Shown piece after piece: positions 40,387-48,809 of a stretch of DNA of 64,000 nucleotides. The position numbers and the translations under genes were made by a program. The notes below the pieces were generated by a model. It saw only the letters and a list, made by a program, of their open reading frames with translations, was not told where the DNA came from and made no database searches. How positions within the stretch are numbered: the stretch's first letter is position 1; the number at the start of each line of letters is the position of its first letter. This stretch comes from Paenibacillus barengoltzii NBRC 101215 (GTDB taxonomy: Bacteria > Bacillota > Bacilli > Paenibacillales > Paenibacillaceae), in the NCBI RefSeq assembly GCF_004000745.1, contig NZ_BILV01000006.1:1-64000 (forward strand). Direction: 5' to 3'.

Positions 40387-42510
40387 ATCCTTGACGAGCG
40401 AAGTTCTTCGATCCTTGCCCTGGTTCAACAGACCCCAGGCTACCTCTCAGTGCAAGAATTGATGGATGTCTTCCATGTCTCCAAGCGGACGATTTACTAC
40501 GACATGGACAAAATCAATCACTGGCTTCGCCAAGGCGGGCTGGCTCCCGTGCAATATGTACGCGGCCGGGGCTTCTTGCTCCCCGAAGCATCGAGATCCC
40601 AGCTTCCGAGCATGGCCCAATCCGTACAGCCGCAGCAATACTATCTATCCAGCGGTGAGCGAAAAGCCTTGCTTTGCCTGAGACTCGTCAACCGGAGTAC
40701 CCCCCTGTTCTTGCATGATATGGAGGCTTTGCTTCAGGTAAGCCGGGGAACCGCCCATGCGGAGCTCAAGCGTCTGAAGAAAGAACTGGAGGATTATGCA
40801 CTAAGCATCCAGTTCGACCGAAAACAAGGCTATTTTATTCAAGGGAATGAGAAAGACATTCGGGCGGTCTTGTCTCGCTTCTTGTTCGAGCAGCTATCGT
40901 ATGCTGACTGGAATCCTTCGTCTCCTGCCTTTGACGGCCTCATTCACACGGATTTATTCCGGCGCCACTTCCCAGCGTTCCGGGAGGAGGAGCTGGCCTC
41001 CGTATACCGGATCATCGTCTCCACCGAGCAGCGGATTGGCATGGAATGGACAGATGAGACGATTCTGCATTTGACCCTGCGCATTTGGTTGTCCGCCAAC
41101 CGTATGAAGCAAGGGCGAACGGTACAGCTGGAGGAAGAAGAGAAGGCGGCCTTACGCGAAACGCTCCAGTTCAAGGCGGCGACGCAAATCGCCGATGAGC
41201 TTGGGGAACGGTTTGACCTTCGCGTACCGGAAGACGAGATCGGGTACTTGGCGATTTATTTGCTGGCGGCCAAAGTGAATCGGGTCGAGGTGGAATCCGA
41301 TACTTGGGAGACGAAGCGACTGCGTGCAGCGACAGAGGAGGTTATCGACCAGTTCGCTAAGAACGGCTGCGTCTATTTTCAGAACCGGGAGGCTTTGGTT
41401 AAGCAGCTGTTCCTTCACGTCAAATCGATGTTTTATCGCATCAAATATGGACTCACCATCGATAACCCGCTGACGGACAAAATCCTGGAAGAGTACCGGG
41501 AAGTGTACGAGCTGACTCGAAAATCCGCTTCCCCGCTGGAGAGGTTATTCGAGAAGCCGCTAGGCCGTCATGAGATCGCCTATCTGACGATGCATTTTGG
41601 GGGCTGGCTCAAAAGGGAGCAAGCGAAAACGGAGCATCGGAAACGGGCTGCTGTCGTTTGTGTAAACGGAGTTTCGGCTTCAAGGCTGCTTAAAAATCAG
41701 CTGGAGCAGCTCTTCCCCTCCCTGGATTTAGTGGCAGTGCTGTCCCTGCGAGAATTTGAGAAATTCACGGATCCCGTCGACCTGATCTTCTCAACGGTTC
41801 CCTTGTCGGGCTGTCAGGTTCCGGTGTTTATCTTGAACGCGGTAATGAGCGACGCCGAGAAGACGCATCTGCTAAGTCGGGTGAACCCTTATCTGGGGGT
41901 GGCTGAGGGCAGCTCTGCCTTTCCTGCGGCGCAGGAAATTGTGGATTTGGTGAGCCAACACGTCGCCATTCCCGATCGAGAGGCGCTGCTAAGGGATATC
42001 CAGCGGTATCTGTCATCAACTAAAGTCCAGCCGACTAAATCGAAGGAGAATAAGCCAACACTTGCTGATCTGTTAAATCCTTCACGCATTACGATTCGGG
42101 AACAGGCCTTGGGATGGCGTGAAGCAATCCGGCTTGCAGCCCAGCCGTTGCTGCAGGAAGGAACTATAACTGACGGTTACGTACAAGCGATGATCGCTTA
42201 CATCGATCGATACGGGCCCTACATAATTGCCACGCCGGGGGTTGCGATCGCGCATGCCAGGCCCGAGGACGGGGCGGTTCGGGCCTCCATATCCTTGCTA
42301 GTTATTCGAGATGGAGTTCCCTTCAGTGATCAGCCGAATCACCTCGTCAATCTGCTATTCGTCGTGGTTGGCATCGATGGACAGTTCCACTTAAGGGCGC
42401 TCACCGAGTTGGCGAATCTCTTGATGGAAGAGAGGAACCGTTACGTTCTGGGGAGCACGGACGACAAAGCCGAAATGATGCATTTATTCCAACATTATTC
42501 TGATGCTTGA
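40387..42510 (+). CDS. PTS-regulated transcription activator (BglG/MtlR type) with EIIA domain; start codon not canonical
   Basis: About 707 residues. The N-terminal helix-turn-helix (ILALVQQTPGYLSVQELMD, then FHVSKRTIYYDMDKI) is followed by a second HTH (MEALLQVSRGTAHAELKRL) and two PTS regulation domains with phosphorylatable His (for example HLTLRIWL and GRHEIAYLTMHFGG). An EIIB-like segment (VVCVNGVSASRLLKNQLEQL) and a C-terminal EIIA_2 domain (PGVAIAHARPEDGA) complete it. PTS components control such activators by phosphorylation. The first helix needs residues upstream of GTG 40450, yet no ATG, GTG or TTG exists in frame from the stop at 40315 to there. ATC at 40387 (ILDERSSSIL), after GGTGGTGG, is the best candidate. 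If GTG 40450 is used, the HTH is truncated. It drives the PTS genes downstream. Confidence 0.8.
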   Translation: MLDERSSSILALVQQTPGYLSVQELMDVFHVSKRTIYYDMDKINHWLRQGGLAPVQYVRGRGFLLPEASRSQLPSMAQSVQPQQYYLSSGERKALLCLRLVNRSTPLFLHDMEALLQVSRGTAHAELKRLKKELEDYALSIQFDRKQGYFIQGNEKDIRAVLSRFLFEQLSYADWNPSSPAFDGLIHTDLFRRHFPAFREEELASVYRIIVSTEQRIGMEWTDETILHLTLRIWLSANRMKQGRTVQLEEEEKAALRETLQFKAATQIADELGERFDLRVPEDEIGYLAIYLLAAKVNRVEVESDTWETKRLRAATEEVIDQFAKNGCVYFQNREALVKQLFLHVKSMFYRIKYGLTIDNPLTDKILEEYREVYELTRKSASPLERLFEKPLGRHEIAYLTMHFGGWLKREQAKTEHRKRAAVVCVNGVSASRLLKNQLEQLFPSLDLVAVLSLREFEKFTDPVDLIFSTVPLSGCQVPVFILNAVMSDAEKTHLLSRVNPYLGVAEGSSAFPAAQEIVDLVSQHVAIPDREALLRDIQRYLSSTKVQPTKSKENKPTLADLLNPSRITIREQALGWREAIRLAAQPLLQEGTITDGYVQAMIAYIDRYGPYIIATPGVAIAHARPEDGAVRASISLLVIRDGVPFSDQPNHLVNLLFVVVGIDGQFHLRALTELANLLMEERNRYVLGSTDDKAEMMHLFQHYSDA

Positions 42511-42533
42511 CGGATATTTAAGGAGGATTATCG

Positions 42534-42989
42534 ATGCGTTTTCTGGATACAAGTCTGATCTCGCTGGATGTTGAAGCGAAGGACGCGCAGGAGGCGATTC
42601 GCGCTGCCGGGCAGTTATTAGTTGAGATCGGGGCGGCTGAGGACAGCTACGTGGAAGCGATGCTGACGGCTTTTCAAGAACAGGGGCCCTATATCGTGGT
42701 CGCTCCGCACATTGCAATCCCTCATGCCAAAGCGGAATCCGGTGTTCATGAAGCCTCGGTTTCCTTCATCCGGCTGAAGCAGCCCGTGGCCTTTGGACAT
42801 CCCGAGAATGATCCCGTCGAGCTCGTGTTCGCCCTAGGCTCCTCGTCAAGCTCGGAGCATATCGATCTGTTACGCAGATTAACCACTTTACTCAATGAAC
42901 CCACGAATATTGAGGCGTTGAAAGCAGCGAGAACCCCTGAGGATATCGAGGGATTGATCCAATCCTCAAATATCGAGCAGGGAGAATAA
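42534..42989 (+). CDS. PTS EIIA component (mannitol/fructose/ascorbate type)
   Basis: A 151-residue EIIA_2 protein. APHIAIPHAKAESGVHEA holds the His that accepts phosphate from HPr; VELVFALGSSSSSEHIDLLRRL is the usual C-terminal block. It is paralogous to the EIIA domain at the end of the regulator just upstream. AAGGAGG precedes the ATG. First enzyme gene of the PTS, 20 bases before EIIB. Confidence 0.9.
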   Translation: MRFLDTSLISLDVEAKDAQEAIRAAGQLLVEIGAAEDSYVEAMLTAFQEQGPYIVVAPHIAIPHAKAESGVHEASVSFIRLKQPVAFGHPENDPVELVFALGSSSSSEHIDLLRRLTTLLNEPTNIEALKAARTPEDIEGLIQSSNIEQGE

Positions 42990-43009
42990 CCAACACAGGA
43001 GGAATCTCC

Positions 43010-43273
43010 ATGAAGATCATCTGCGTTTGCGGTTTAGGACAAGGAACCAGCTTGATTTTACGCATGAATGTGGAAACGGTGCTAAGGGAGATGGGGATCC
43101 AGGCTGAGGTGGATCATATGGATGTCTCTTCGGCCTCAAGTATGCCGGCAGATTATATTATTACGAACAATGAGCTGGCTCGAAGCCTGCCTGACCATTC
43201 GGCACAAATCATCATTGTCAACAATTACTTTGACTTAGAGGAGATTCGGCAAAACCTGAAAGAAGCTATGTAA
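43010..43273 (+). CDS. PTS EIIB component (lactose/cellobiose/ascorbate-like)
   Basis: An 87-residue EIIB. IICVCGLGQGTSLILRM has the phosphocysteine loop with C7 as the probable phospho-acceptor. It is closest to EIIB proteins that partner UlaA/SgaT-type channels. CAGGAGG precedes the ATG. It transfers phosphate to the substrate during transport through the EIIC encoded next. Confidence 0.9.
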   Translation: MKIICVCGLGQGTSLILRMNVETVLREMGIQAEVDHMDVSSASSMPADYIITNNELARSLPDHSAQIIIVNNYFDLEEIRQNLKEAM

Positions 43274-43292
43274 AAAGAAGGAGGAAGGGACA

Positions 43293-44591
43293 ATGGATGT
43301 TTTATTCTGGATATCCAACAACATCTTTGGGACACCGGCAATTCTTCTTGGCTTCATCGTTTTATTGGGTTTACTGCTGCAAAAGAAATCGACCAGTCAA
43401 GTGATCAGCGGCACATTTAAGGCGGTGATTGGGTTCCTCATCATCTCCGCCGGTTCCGGCGTCATCGTTGGGGCATTGAACGTATTCGAGCCCATGTGGA
43501 AAGAAGTGTTCGGGCTGGAGTCGGAAAGCCTGTCGAACTTCCTTGGTCAGGAGACCTTTAATGCGCAGTTTGGCGGCTCCGTGACGATGGCGATGCTGCT
43601 TGGTTTTCTGATTAACGTGCTGTTGGCTCGGTTCACGAAGTTCAAGTACATTTACTTGACCGGACACATGATGTTCTGGACGTCCACCATTTTTACCGGA
43701 ATCGTGATTCATACGGCCGGAGATTCGGTTCCACGGTGGGGGCTGATTCTGTTCATCGCGATCATCCTGGGGGTTTACTGGACCTTCCAGCCCGCACTGA
43801 CTCAGCCATTCATGCGCAAAATTACGGGGAATGACAATATCGCACTGGGGCATACGTCGGCAGCAGCCGGTCTGCTCGGGGCGCTCTTAGGGAAATGGTT
43901 AGGGAACAAAGAGAATGATACTGAAAAAATCAAGGTGCCGAAGGGGCTGGAGTTTCTTCGCGATTCTAACGTCATTACGGCGTTGTGCATGGGCTTGTTG
44001 TTCTTTGTAGGCGCGGTTGTGCTCATGCTCAAAGGAACGCCGGAAGCGCAGAACTTGGTGGCTCAGTCCGGAGATCAAAACTTCATTATTTATTCGATCG
44101 TTCAATCGCTGACCTTTGCAGGCGGGATTGCCATCGTCCTGCTTGGGGTCCGGATGTTTATCGGGGAGCTCGTTCCGGCATTTAACGGGATTGCGACCAA
44201 GCTCGTCCCGGGTGCAAAACCGGCGCTCGATTGCCCGGTGGTTTATCCATATGCACCCAATGCGGTGATTCTCGGTTTCCTTGGCGCCTTCGTCGGGGCG
44301 TTAATCTGGCTGGTTGTGCTGGGGAACACGGTGGCGTACATTTTCGTCCCAACGATGATCGTGTTGTTCTTCCACGGGGCGACGGCCGGGGTATTCGGGA
44401 ACTCCACCGGCGGGGTCAGAGGGGCATTGTTGGGTGGTTTCATCACCGCAACGATCGTGGCTTGGGGCCAATTCATCATGGTTCGTTATCTGATTTCCAC
44501 GACGGTGCCGGACACAGCCATGTGGGCAGCCGATACGGATATGTTCATCCTCGGACCGATCATTCGCTTGCTGTCGCAGCTCCTGTTCTAA
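43293..44591 (+). CDS. PTS EIIC channel, ascorbate (UlaA/SgaT) family
   Basis: A 432-residue membrane protein with about 10-11 hydrophobic segments, of the UlaA/SgaT family. Landmarks are LGFIVLLGLLLQKKSTSQVISGTFKAVIG near the N-terminus, HMMFWTSTIFTG, GHTSAAAGLLGALLGKWLG, and VPAFNGIATKLVPGAKPALDCP, which matches the conserved region before the substrate-binding segment. Family members carry ascorbate in E. coli, but many have other, unknown substrates. GGAGGAAGG precedes the ATG. Companion genes (lactonase-like, creatininase-like, SIS domain) lack UlaD/UlaE/UlaF, so ascorbate itself is unlikely here. Confidence 0.88.
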   Translation: MDVLFWISNNIFGTPAILLGFIVLLGLLLQKKSTSQVISGTFKAVIGFLIISAGSGVIVGALNVFEPMWKEVFGLESESLSNFLGQETFNAQFGGSVTMAMLLGFLINVLLARFTKFKYIYLTGHMMFWTSTIFTGIVIHTAGDSVPRWGLILFIAIILGVYWTFQPALTQPFMRKITGNDNIALGHTSAAAGLLGALLGKWLGNKENDTEKIKVPKGLEFLRDSNVITALCMGLLFFVGAVVLMLKGTPEAQNLVAQSGDQNFIIYSIVQSLTFAGGIAIVLLGVRMFIGELVPAFNGIATKLVPGAKPALDCPVVYPYAPNAVILGFLGAFVGALIWLVVLGNTVAYIFVPTMIVLFFHGATAGVFGNSTGGVRGALLGGFITATIVAWGQFIMVRYLISTTVPDTAMWAADTDMFILGPIIRLLSQLLF

Positions 44592-44639
44592 GGATGTGAT
44601 CCATCGGAAGGTTACAAATCAGCTTGGGGGGACGCCGAG

Positions 44640-45632
44640 ATGAGCTTCATACGTACGCTGGACGGGGATATCCCCAAAGATCAGCTAGGGTTTACTTATT
44701 CGCATGAACATCTCGTCTGTCGGCCTGCCTACTGGTCGGAGCGCGGGGAAGACGATTTGCTGCTGGATGATCCGGAGAAATCCAAACGTGACGTGTTTGA
44801 TTTTAAGCGGCATGGCGGGGAGGCGATCGTCGACGCAACGGCGATTGATTACGGTCGAGATGTGCAGGCGGTAGTTGACATCATGAAGGAAACTGGGGTG
44901 CGCGTTATTGGGACCGCCGGGTTTAACAAGAGCTTCCTTTGGGATGCCCAGATCAAGGATGAACTGAAGCCGATCATCGGCAATTACGACACGTATTACG
45001 AATGGATTGAAGCGAAGAGCATCAACGAATTAGCCGAATTCGTGATTCGCGAGGTTGAGGAAGGCTTAGAAGGTACACCCTTCAAAGCAGGCCAGGTGAA
45101 ATTCGGGACGGGGTATAACCGGATTACGCCGCTGGAGGAGAAAACGCTGCGGGCGGTTGCCAGGGCCCATCACGAAACCAAGGCCCCGATCCACTCCCAT
45201 ACCGAGGTTGGGACGATGGGCTTGGAACAACTTGAGCTGCTTCGCAGCGAGCGGGTTGATCTTCACTTTGTCAGCCTGGGTCACATGGATCGCAATCCAG
45301 ATCCTTATTATCATGAGCAAATTGCCAAGACCGGGGCTTATCTCTCCTTCGACGGCATCGGCAAGATCAAGTACGGCCCGGAGAGCACCCGAATCGGGCT
45401 GATCCTCGAGCTCGTCCGCAAAGGCTACGCCAATCAGATCCTCATCAGCGGAGATACCGCCCGGAAATCGTATTACAAGCATTACGATTATGGGCTGGGA
45501 CTGGAGTACATTATTGCTAAATGGGTTCCACGGTTTGTGGCCGAAGCGGAACAGGCGGGATTTGACGGGCAGCAGCTGGTGCATCAATTTTTTGTGGAAA
45601 ATCCGGCGAACTGCTTTAGCTTCAAGCGATGA
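44640..45632 (+). CDS. Phosphotriesterase-family hydrolase, probable sugar-lactone phosphatase-like lactonase
   Basis: A 330-residue amidohydrolase-superfamily enzyme of the PTE/Php group. Metal ligands are visible in order: YSHEHLV (HxH), GQVKFGTGYNRI (carboxylated Lys), PIHSHTEVG (His), VSLGHMDRNPD (His) and LISGDTARKSYY (Asp). Homologues in Listeria and Bacillus (Lmo2620, Bh0225) were reported to hydrolyse phosphorylated pentonolactones, which would fit a substrate phosphorylated by the PTS upstream. GGGGGGAC precedes the ATG. Cytoplasmic. Exact lactone not determined. Confidence 0.82.
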   Translation: MSFIRTLDGDIPKDQLGFTYSHEHLVCRPAYWSERGEDDLLLDDPEKSKRDVFDFKRHGGEAIVDATAIDYGRDVQAVVDIMKETGVRVIGTAGFNKSFLWDAQIKDELKPIIGNYDTYYEWIEAKSINELAEFVIREVEEGLEGTPFKAGQVKFGTGYNRITPLEEKTLRAVARAHHETKAPIHSHTEVGTMGLEQLELLRSERVDLHFVSLGHMDRNPDPYYHEQIAKTGAYLSFDGIGKIKYGPESTRIGLILELVRKGYANQILISGDTARKSYYKHYDYGLGLEYIIAKWVPRFVAEAEQAGFDGQQLVHQFFVENPANCFSFKR

Positions 45633-45645
45633 GGGGGCGTGGTGA

Positions 45646-46392
45646 TTGATCTTTCAATACGAAAATGCCTATGACATTGCGGAAAAAATCAAGCGCATGC
45701 CCTGCGCAATCCTGCCGATCGGTGCGGTGGAGGCCCATGGCCCCCACCTGCCGCTTGGCACGGATAACCTGCTGGCCGAGCGGCTGGCGCTCCGGTTGGC
45801 TGAACGGACGGAAAGCTTGGTGCTCCCCACGTTACCGTACGGCCAAGTGTGGAGCCTGCAGAACTTCCCTGGCAGCATTAACGTCTCCAATGAGGCGCTG
45901 ATCCGGATGCTGTACGACATCGGGGAGAGTTTATACCGACAAGGCCTGCGAATCTATGTCATGCTGAACGGACATCTCGGTAACGCCGTAGCGCTGAAGG
46001 AGGCTGCGCGCCTGCTTTATAAGGACATTCCCGAATTGAAGGTCTACTATTTCTTCTATCCGGGAACGAAACAGGTGATTGAGCAGGTGAGGGAAACGCC
46101 GGCGTCCCACGCATACTACTTCCATGCCTGTGAGCTGGAGACCTCCTACATGCTCTATTTGGCGGGAGAGTATGTCGATATGGATAAAGCCGTAACGGAT
46201 ATTCCTCACATTGGGCTGGAAGCGGATTGCACGCCAACGCCCTGGGAGGAATTTACGTCCACCGCGGTTCTCGGCGATGCGAAGCTCGCGACCAAAGAAA
46301 AGGGCGAACAGATCATCGAAGCCGCCTTGAATGCGATGGCCGCTATGATTGAAGGGGCTAAGCAACGTTTGCCAAACGGGAAGGAGACGTGA
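45646..46392 (+). CDS. Creatininase-family amidohydrolase
   Basis: A 248-residue creatininase/mycofactocin-MftE-type hydrolase. PIGAVEAHGPHLPLGTD supplies metal Glu/His/Asp, LPYGQVWSLQNFPGSIN and VMLNGHLGN follow, and HACELETSYML gives a further Glu. Members open cyclic amides or related rings, for example creatinine and some lactams. The TTG start at 45646 is 7 bases after GAGGGGG. It starts 13 bases after the lactonase gene and ends 3 bases before the SIS gene, so it is in the same operon. Substrate unknown; it probably acts on the same carbohydrate-derived compound. Confidence 0.82.
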   Translation: MIFQYENAYDIAEKIKRMPCAILPIGAVEAHGPHLPLGTDNLLAERLALRLAERTESLVLPTLPYGQVWSLQNFPGSINVSNEALIRMLYDIGESLYRQGLRIYVMLNGHLGNAVALKEAARLLYKDIPELKVYYFFYPGTKQVIEQVRETPASHAYYFHACELETSYMLYLAGEYVDMDKAVTDIPHIGLEADCTPTPWEEFTSTAVLGDAKLATKEKGEQIIEAALNAMAAMIEGAKQRLPNGKET

Positions 46393-46395
46393 TCT

Positions 46396-47133
46396 ATGAT
46401 GCTGCATGAGTATGTGGAGCAGATCCGTCGCAGCCTCGACCAGATCGAGGAACGGGAAGCAGAGCGCATTAGACAGGCGGCTCGGAAGACGGCGGAAACG
46501 ATCATGCAGGGAGGCGTGATCCACTTGTTTGGATGCGGACACTCCCACATTCTCACCGAGGAAGTGTTCTATCGCGCGGGAGGACTGGCACCGATTCATC
46601 CCATTTTGGTCGAACCGTTGATGCTGCATGAAGGTGCCGTTCGCTCCTCAGAGCTGGAACGGCAGAACGGGCTGGCTGCGTCGTTTATGCACAATCAGGA
46701 CATTCGTCCGGGAGAGGTGATGATCGTGTTATCGACCTCCGGCAGGAACCCGGTGCCGGTGGATGTCGTCCAAATCGCGAAGGCGAAGGGGGCTTACACG
46801 ATTGGCATCACCTCGCTCCAGTATTCGCAGAGCCAGCCGTCTCGGCATGTGAGCGGGAAACATTTATATGATGCCGTCGACTTGGTGATTGATAATCATG
46901 CGGTGAAGGGAGATGCGGTGCTGACCTATCCGGGAGTGCCGGTACCGTTCGCACCGACGTCAACGGTGATCGGAGCTGTTATTCTGAACGGTATCTTTGC
47001 CGAGGCGATCGTGATGATGACCGATCAGGGTTATGAGCCTCCTGTATTCTTAAGTGGAAATATCGACGGGGCGGATGAGCGAAACAGGCAATTGATCGCT
47101 CGATACCGCGATCGGATCTCTTTATTGTCCTAA
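46396..47133 (+). CDS. SIS-domain sugar-phosphate-binding protein
   Basis: A 245-residue SIS-domain protein. GGVIHLFGCGHSHILTEEVFYRAGG and VMIVLSTSGRNPVPVDVVQIAKAKGAYTIGIT are the two phosphosugar-binding loops, and the rest matches the sugar isomerase domain-containing (UPF0309-like) group. Such proteins are isomerases, dehydratases or regulators acting on phosphorylated amino sugars or ketoses. It starts 3 bases after the creatininase-family gene. It is the last gene of the PTS operon, before the terminator at 47139. Confidence 0.82.
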   Translation: MMLHEYVEQIRRSLDQIEEREAERIRQAARKTAETIMQGGVIHLFGCGHSHILTEEVFYRAGGLAPIHPILVEPLMLHEGAVRSSELERQNGLAASFMHNQDIRPGEVMIVLSTSGRNPVPVDVVQIAKAKGAYTIGITSLQYSQSQPSRHVSGKHLYDAVDLVIDNHAVKGDAVLTYPGVPVPFAPTSTVIGAVILNGIFAEAIVMMTDQGYEPPVFLSGNIDGADERNRQLIARYRDRISLLS

Positions 47134-47138
47134 TTGAA

Positions 47139-47187
47139 CCGCACAGTGAAGGTTGGCGTGGATCCGGCCTTGGCTGTGCGGATTTTT
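47139..47187 (+). terminator. Terminator of the PTS operon
   Basis: CCGCACAG pairs with CTGTGCGG, with an inner AAGG/CCTT stem, followed by ATTTTT. Confidence 0.75.
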
Positions 47188-47310
47188 GTCGTGATGGATT
47201 GATTTGGATAAATAGAAGCGCGAAATGCACATGGAAATGTACTGGGGACCGTGTTACCTTAACGTTGAAATCACGATAAGACCAGCTGTACTCGAGAAGG
47301 AGGCGAAGGA

Positions 47311-48459
47311 ATGAAGGAGCATCAAGGGGCTTACTACACAGGAACGTACCGGAACCTGCTGGCTGAATACGGTTACGGGGAAGAGGCGATTCAGCGCCGA
47401 TTGGATGAGACATGGAAGCAGTTATTTGAAGGAGACGAAGAGGCGCGTATTTATTACCCTTCCGGCGAAGATATGGGCTATATGCTGGATACCGGCAACC
47501 TGGACGTACGAACGGAGGGGATGTCCTACGGGATGATGATGGCTGTTCAATACGACCGCCAGGATGTGTTCGATCGGATCTGGAAATGGACAGTAACCTA
47601 TATGTATATGACCGAAGGGGATAACGCCGGGTACTTCGCCTGGTCCTGTGCACCGGACGGCAAGCGTCTATCCAATGGGCCGGCGCCGGATGGCGAGGAG
47701 TATTTTGCGCTGGCGCTGCTGTTTGCATCCCACCGCTGGGGCGATCGGGAAGCACCGTTCAATTACAGCACCCAGGCTCGGGATTTACTGCGCACTTGCC
47801 TCCACAAGGGGGAGGACGGAACAGGTTATCCGATGTGGAATCCGGACAACAAGCTGATCAAGTTTATACCAAACTGTGAGTTTTCCGATCCCTCCTATCA
47901 TCTTCCTCATTTCTATGAGTTGTTTGCACTGTGGGCCTATCCGGAGGATCGTGCGTTCTGGAAGGAAGCGGCTGAGGCGAGTCGGCAATATCTGCACCTG
48001 GCTTGCCACCCGGTTACCGGCCTTGCTCCGGAGTATGCATATTATGATGGAACGCCAAATAACGAACGGGGGTACGGCCACTTCTTCAGCGATGCGTATC
48101 GAGTCGCGGCGAATCTTGGCCTCGATTGGGAATGGTTTGCCGCCGATCCTTGGCAACGGGAGGCGGTGGGCAAGATTCAGGCGTTTTTCGCTGATAAAGA
48201 GCCGGAGGACTACCGCCGCTACACGATCTCGGGCGAGCCATTTGAGGAACCGGCTTTGCATCCGGTTGGGTTGCTGGCAACCAACGCGATGGCCTCACTG
48301 GCGGCCGACGGCCCCCAAGCTAAGGCCTGCGTTGATTTGTTCTGGAACACTCCCGTCCGCACCGGAAAGCGCCGCTACTACGACAACTGCCTCTATTTGT
48401 TTGCGCTGTTGGCGTTGAGCGGGAACTACCGGATATGGATGCCGAGGGGTGAGGCGTAA
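47311..48459 (+). CDS. GH8 reducing-end xylose-releasing exo-oligoxylanase (Rex)
   Basis: A 382-residue GH8 (alpha/alpha)6 barrel without signal peptide. The acid is E69 in DVRTEGMSYGMMM and the base is likely D261 in GHFFSDAYR, equivalent to Glu70 and Asp263 of Bacillus halodurans Rex (BH2105). NPDNKLIKFIP and YHLPHFYELFALWA are further family landmarks. The enzyme trims xylose from the reducing end of imported xylo-oligosaccharides. GAAGGAGG precedes the ATG at 47311. It is not in an operon with a transporter on the same strand, but it is opposite the ABC importer at 48.8-52 kb and fits the xylan theme of the window. Confidence 0.9.
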   Translation: MKEHQGAYYTGTYRNLLAEYGYGEEAIQRRLDETWKQLFEGDEEARIYYPSGEDMGYMLDTGNLDVRTEGMSYGMMMAVQYDRQDVFDRIWKWTVTYMYMTEGDNAGYFAWSCAPDGKRLSNGPAPDGEEYFALALLFASHRWGDREAPFNYSTQARDLLRTCLHKGEDGTGYPMWNPDNKLIKFIPNCEFSDPSYHLPHFYELFALWAYPEDRAFWKEAAEASRQYLHLACHPVTGLAPEYAYYDGTPNNERGYGHFFSDAYRVAANLGLDWEWFAADPWQREAVGKIQAFFADKEPEDYRRYTISGEPFEEPALHPVGLLATNAMASLAADGPQAKACVDLFWNTPVRTGKRRYYDNCLYLFALLALSGNYRIWMPRGEA

Positions 48460-48503
48460 GGCTGAATCGGGAGCGGCGGCTGGAAGGGTTGAGGGCCGTT
48501 GAT

Positions 48504-48688
48504 CTAACGGACTCCAGTGCTCTTAGTTCCGTTGATTCGTGGGGAATCGAGTTCTAACGGACTGAGAAGACGTTATTTGGGCTAATCGTTGCCTAGTACC
48601 ATAGCGAAATGGCAAATAAGGGCTGGAGTGTCCGTTAAACCGGGAAATCGTCGGGAAATCGTGGATTAACGTCATTACGGTCCGTTAC
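48504..48688. repeat. Structured repeat element, CTAACGGAC-box type
   Basis: Forward boxes CTAACGGAC at 48504 and 48554; inverted boxes GTCCGTTAA ending 48638 and GTCCGTTAC ending 48688. Spacing is 50 and 50 bases, with 185 bases overall. Inner sequences TTATTTG (left) and GCAAATAA (right) also face each other, as in the 58.9-59.6 kb elements. It occupies the gap between the GH8 gene and the importer genes; the only other feature in that gap is the terminator. Confidence 0.75.
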
Positions 48689-48750
48689 AGCAGGGAGCCA
48701 CCAAGTTGCCAAGTCGCCGGCTCGTTTAACTCAGACGCGGCCTTTGCCCC

Positions 48751-48784
48751 AAAAAAGCGAGCCCGGAATTCCTCCCAGGCTCAC
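48751..48784 (-). terminator. Terminator of the minus-strand ABC importer operon
   Basis: Read on the minus strand, GTGAGCC pairs with GGCTCGC and a run of six T follows. Confidence 0.75.
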
Positions 48785-48809
48785 TTCATTAAATGCGTAT
48801 CCGCTGCAA

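Noticed and set aside
43293-44591. Ascorbate utilisation (ula) operon
   Set aside because: The channel family fits, but UlaD, UlaE, UlaF and UlaG homologues are missing and other enzymes are present instead.
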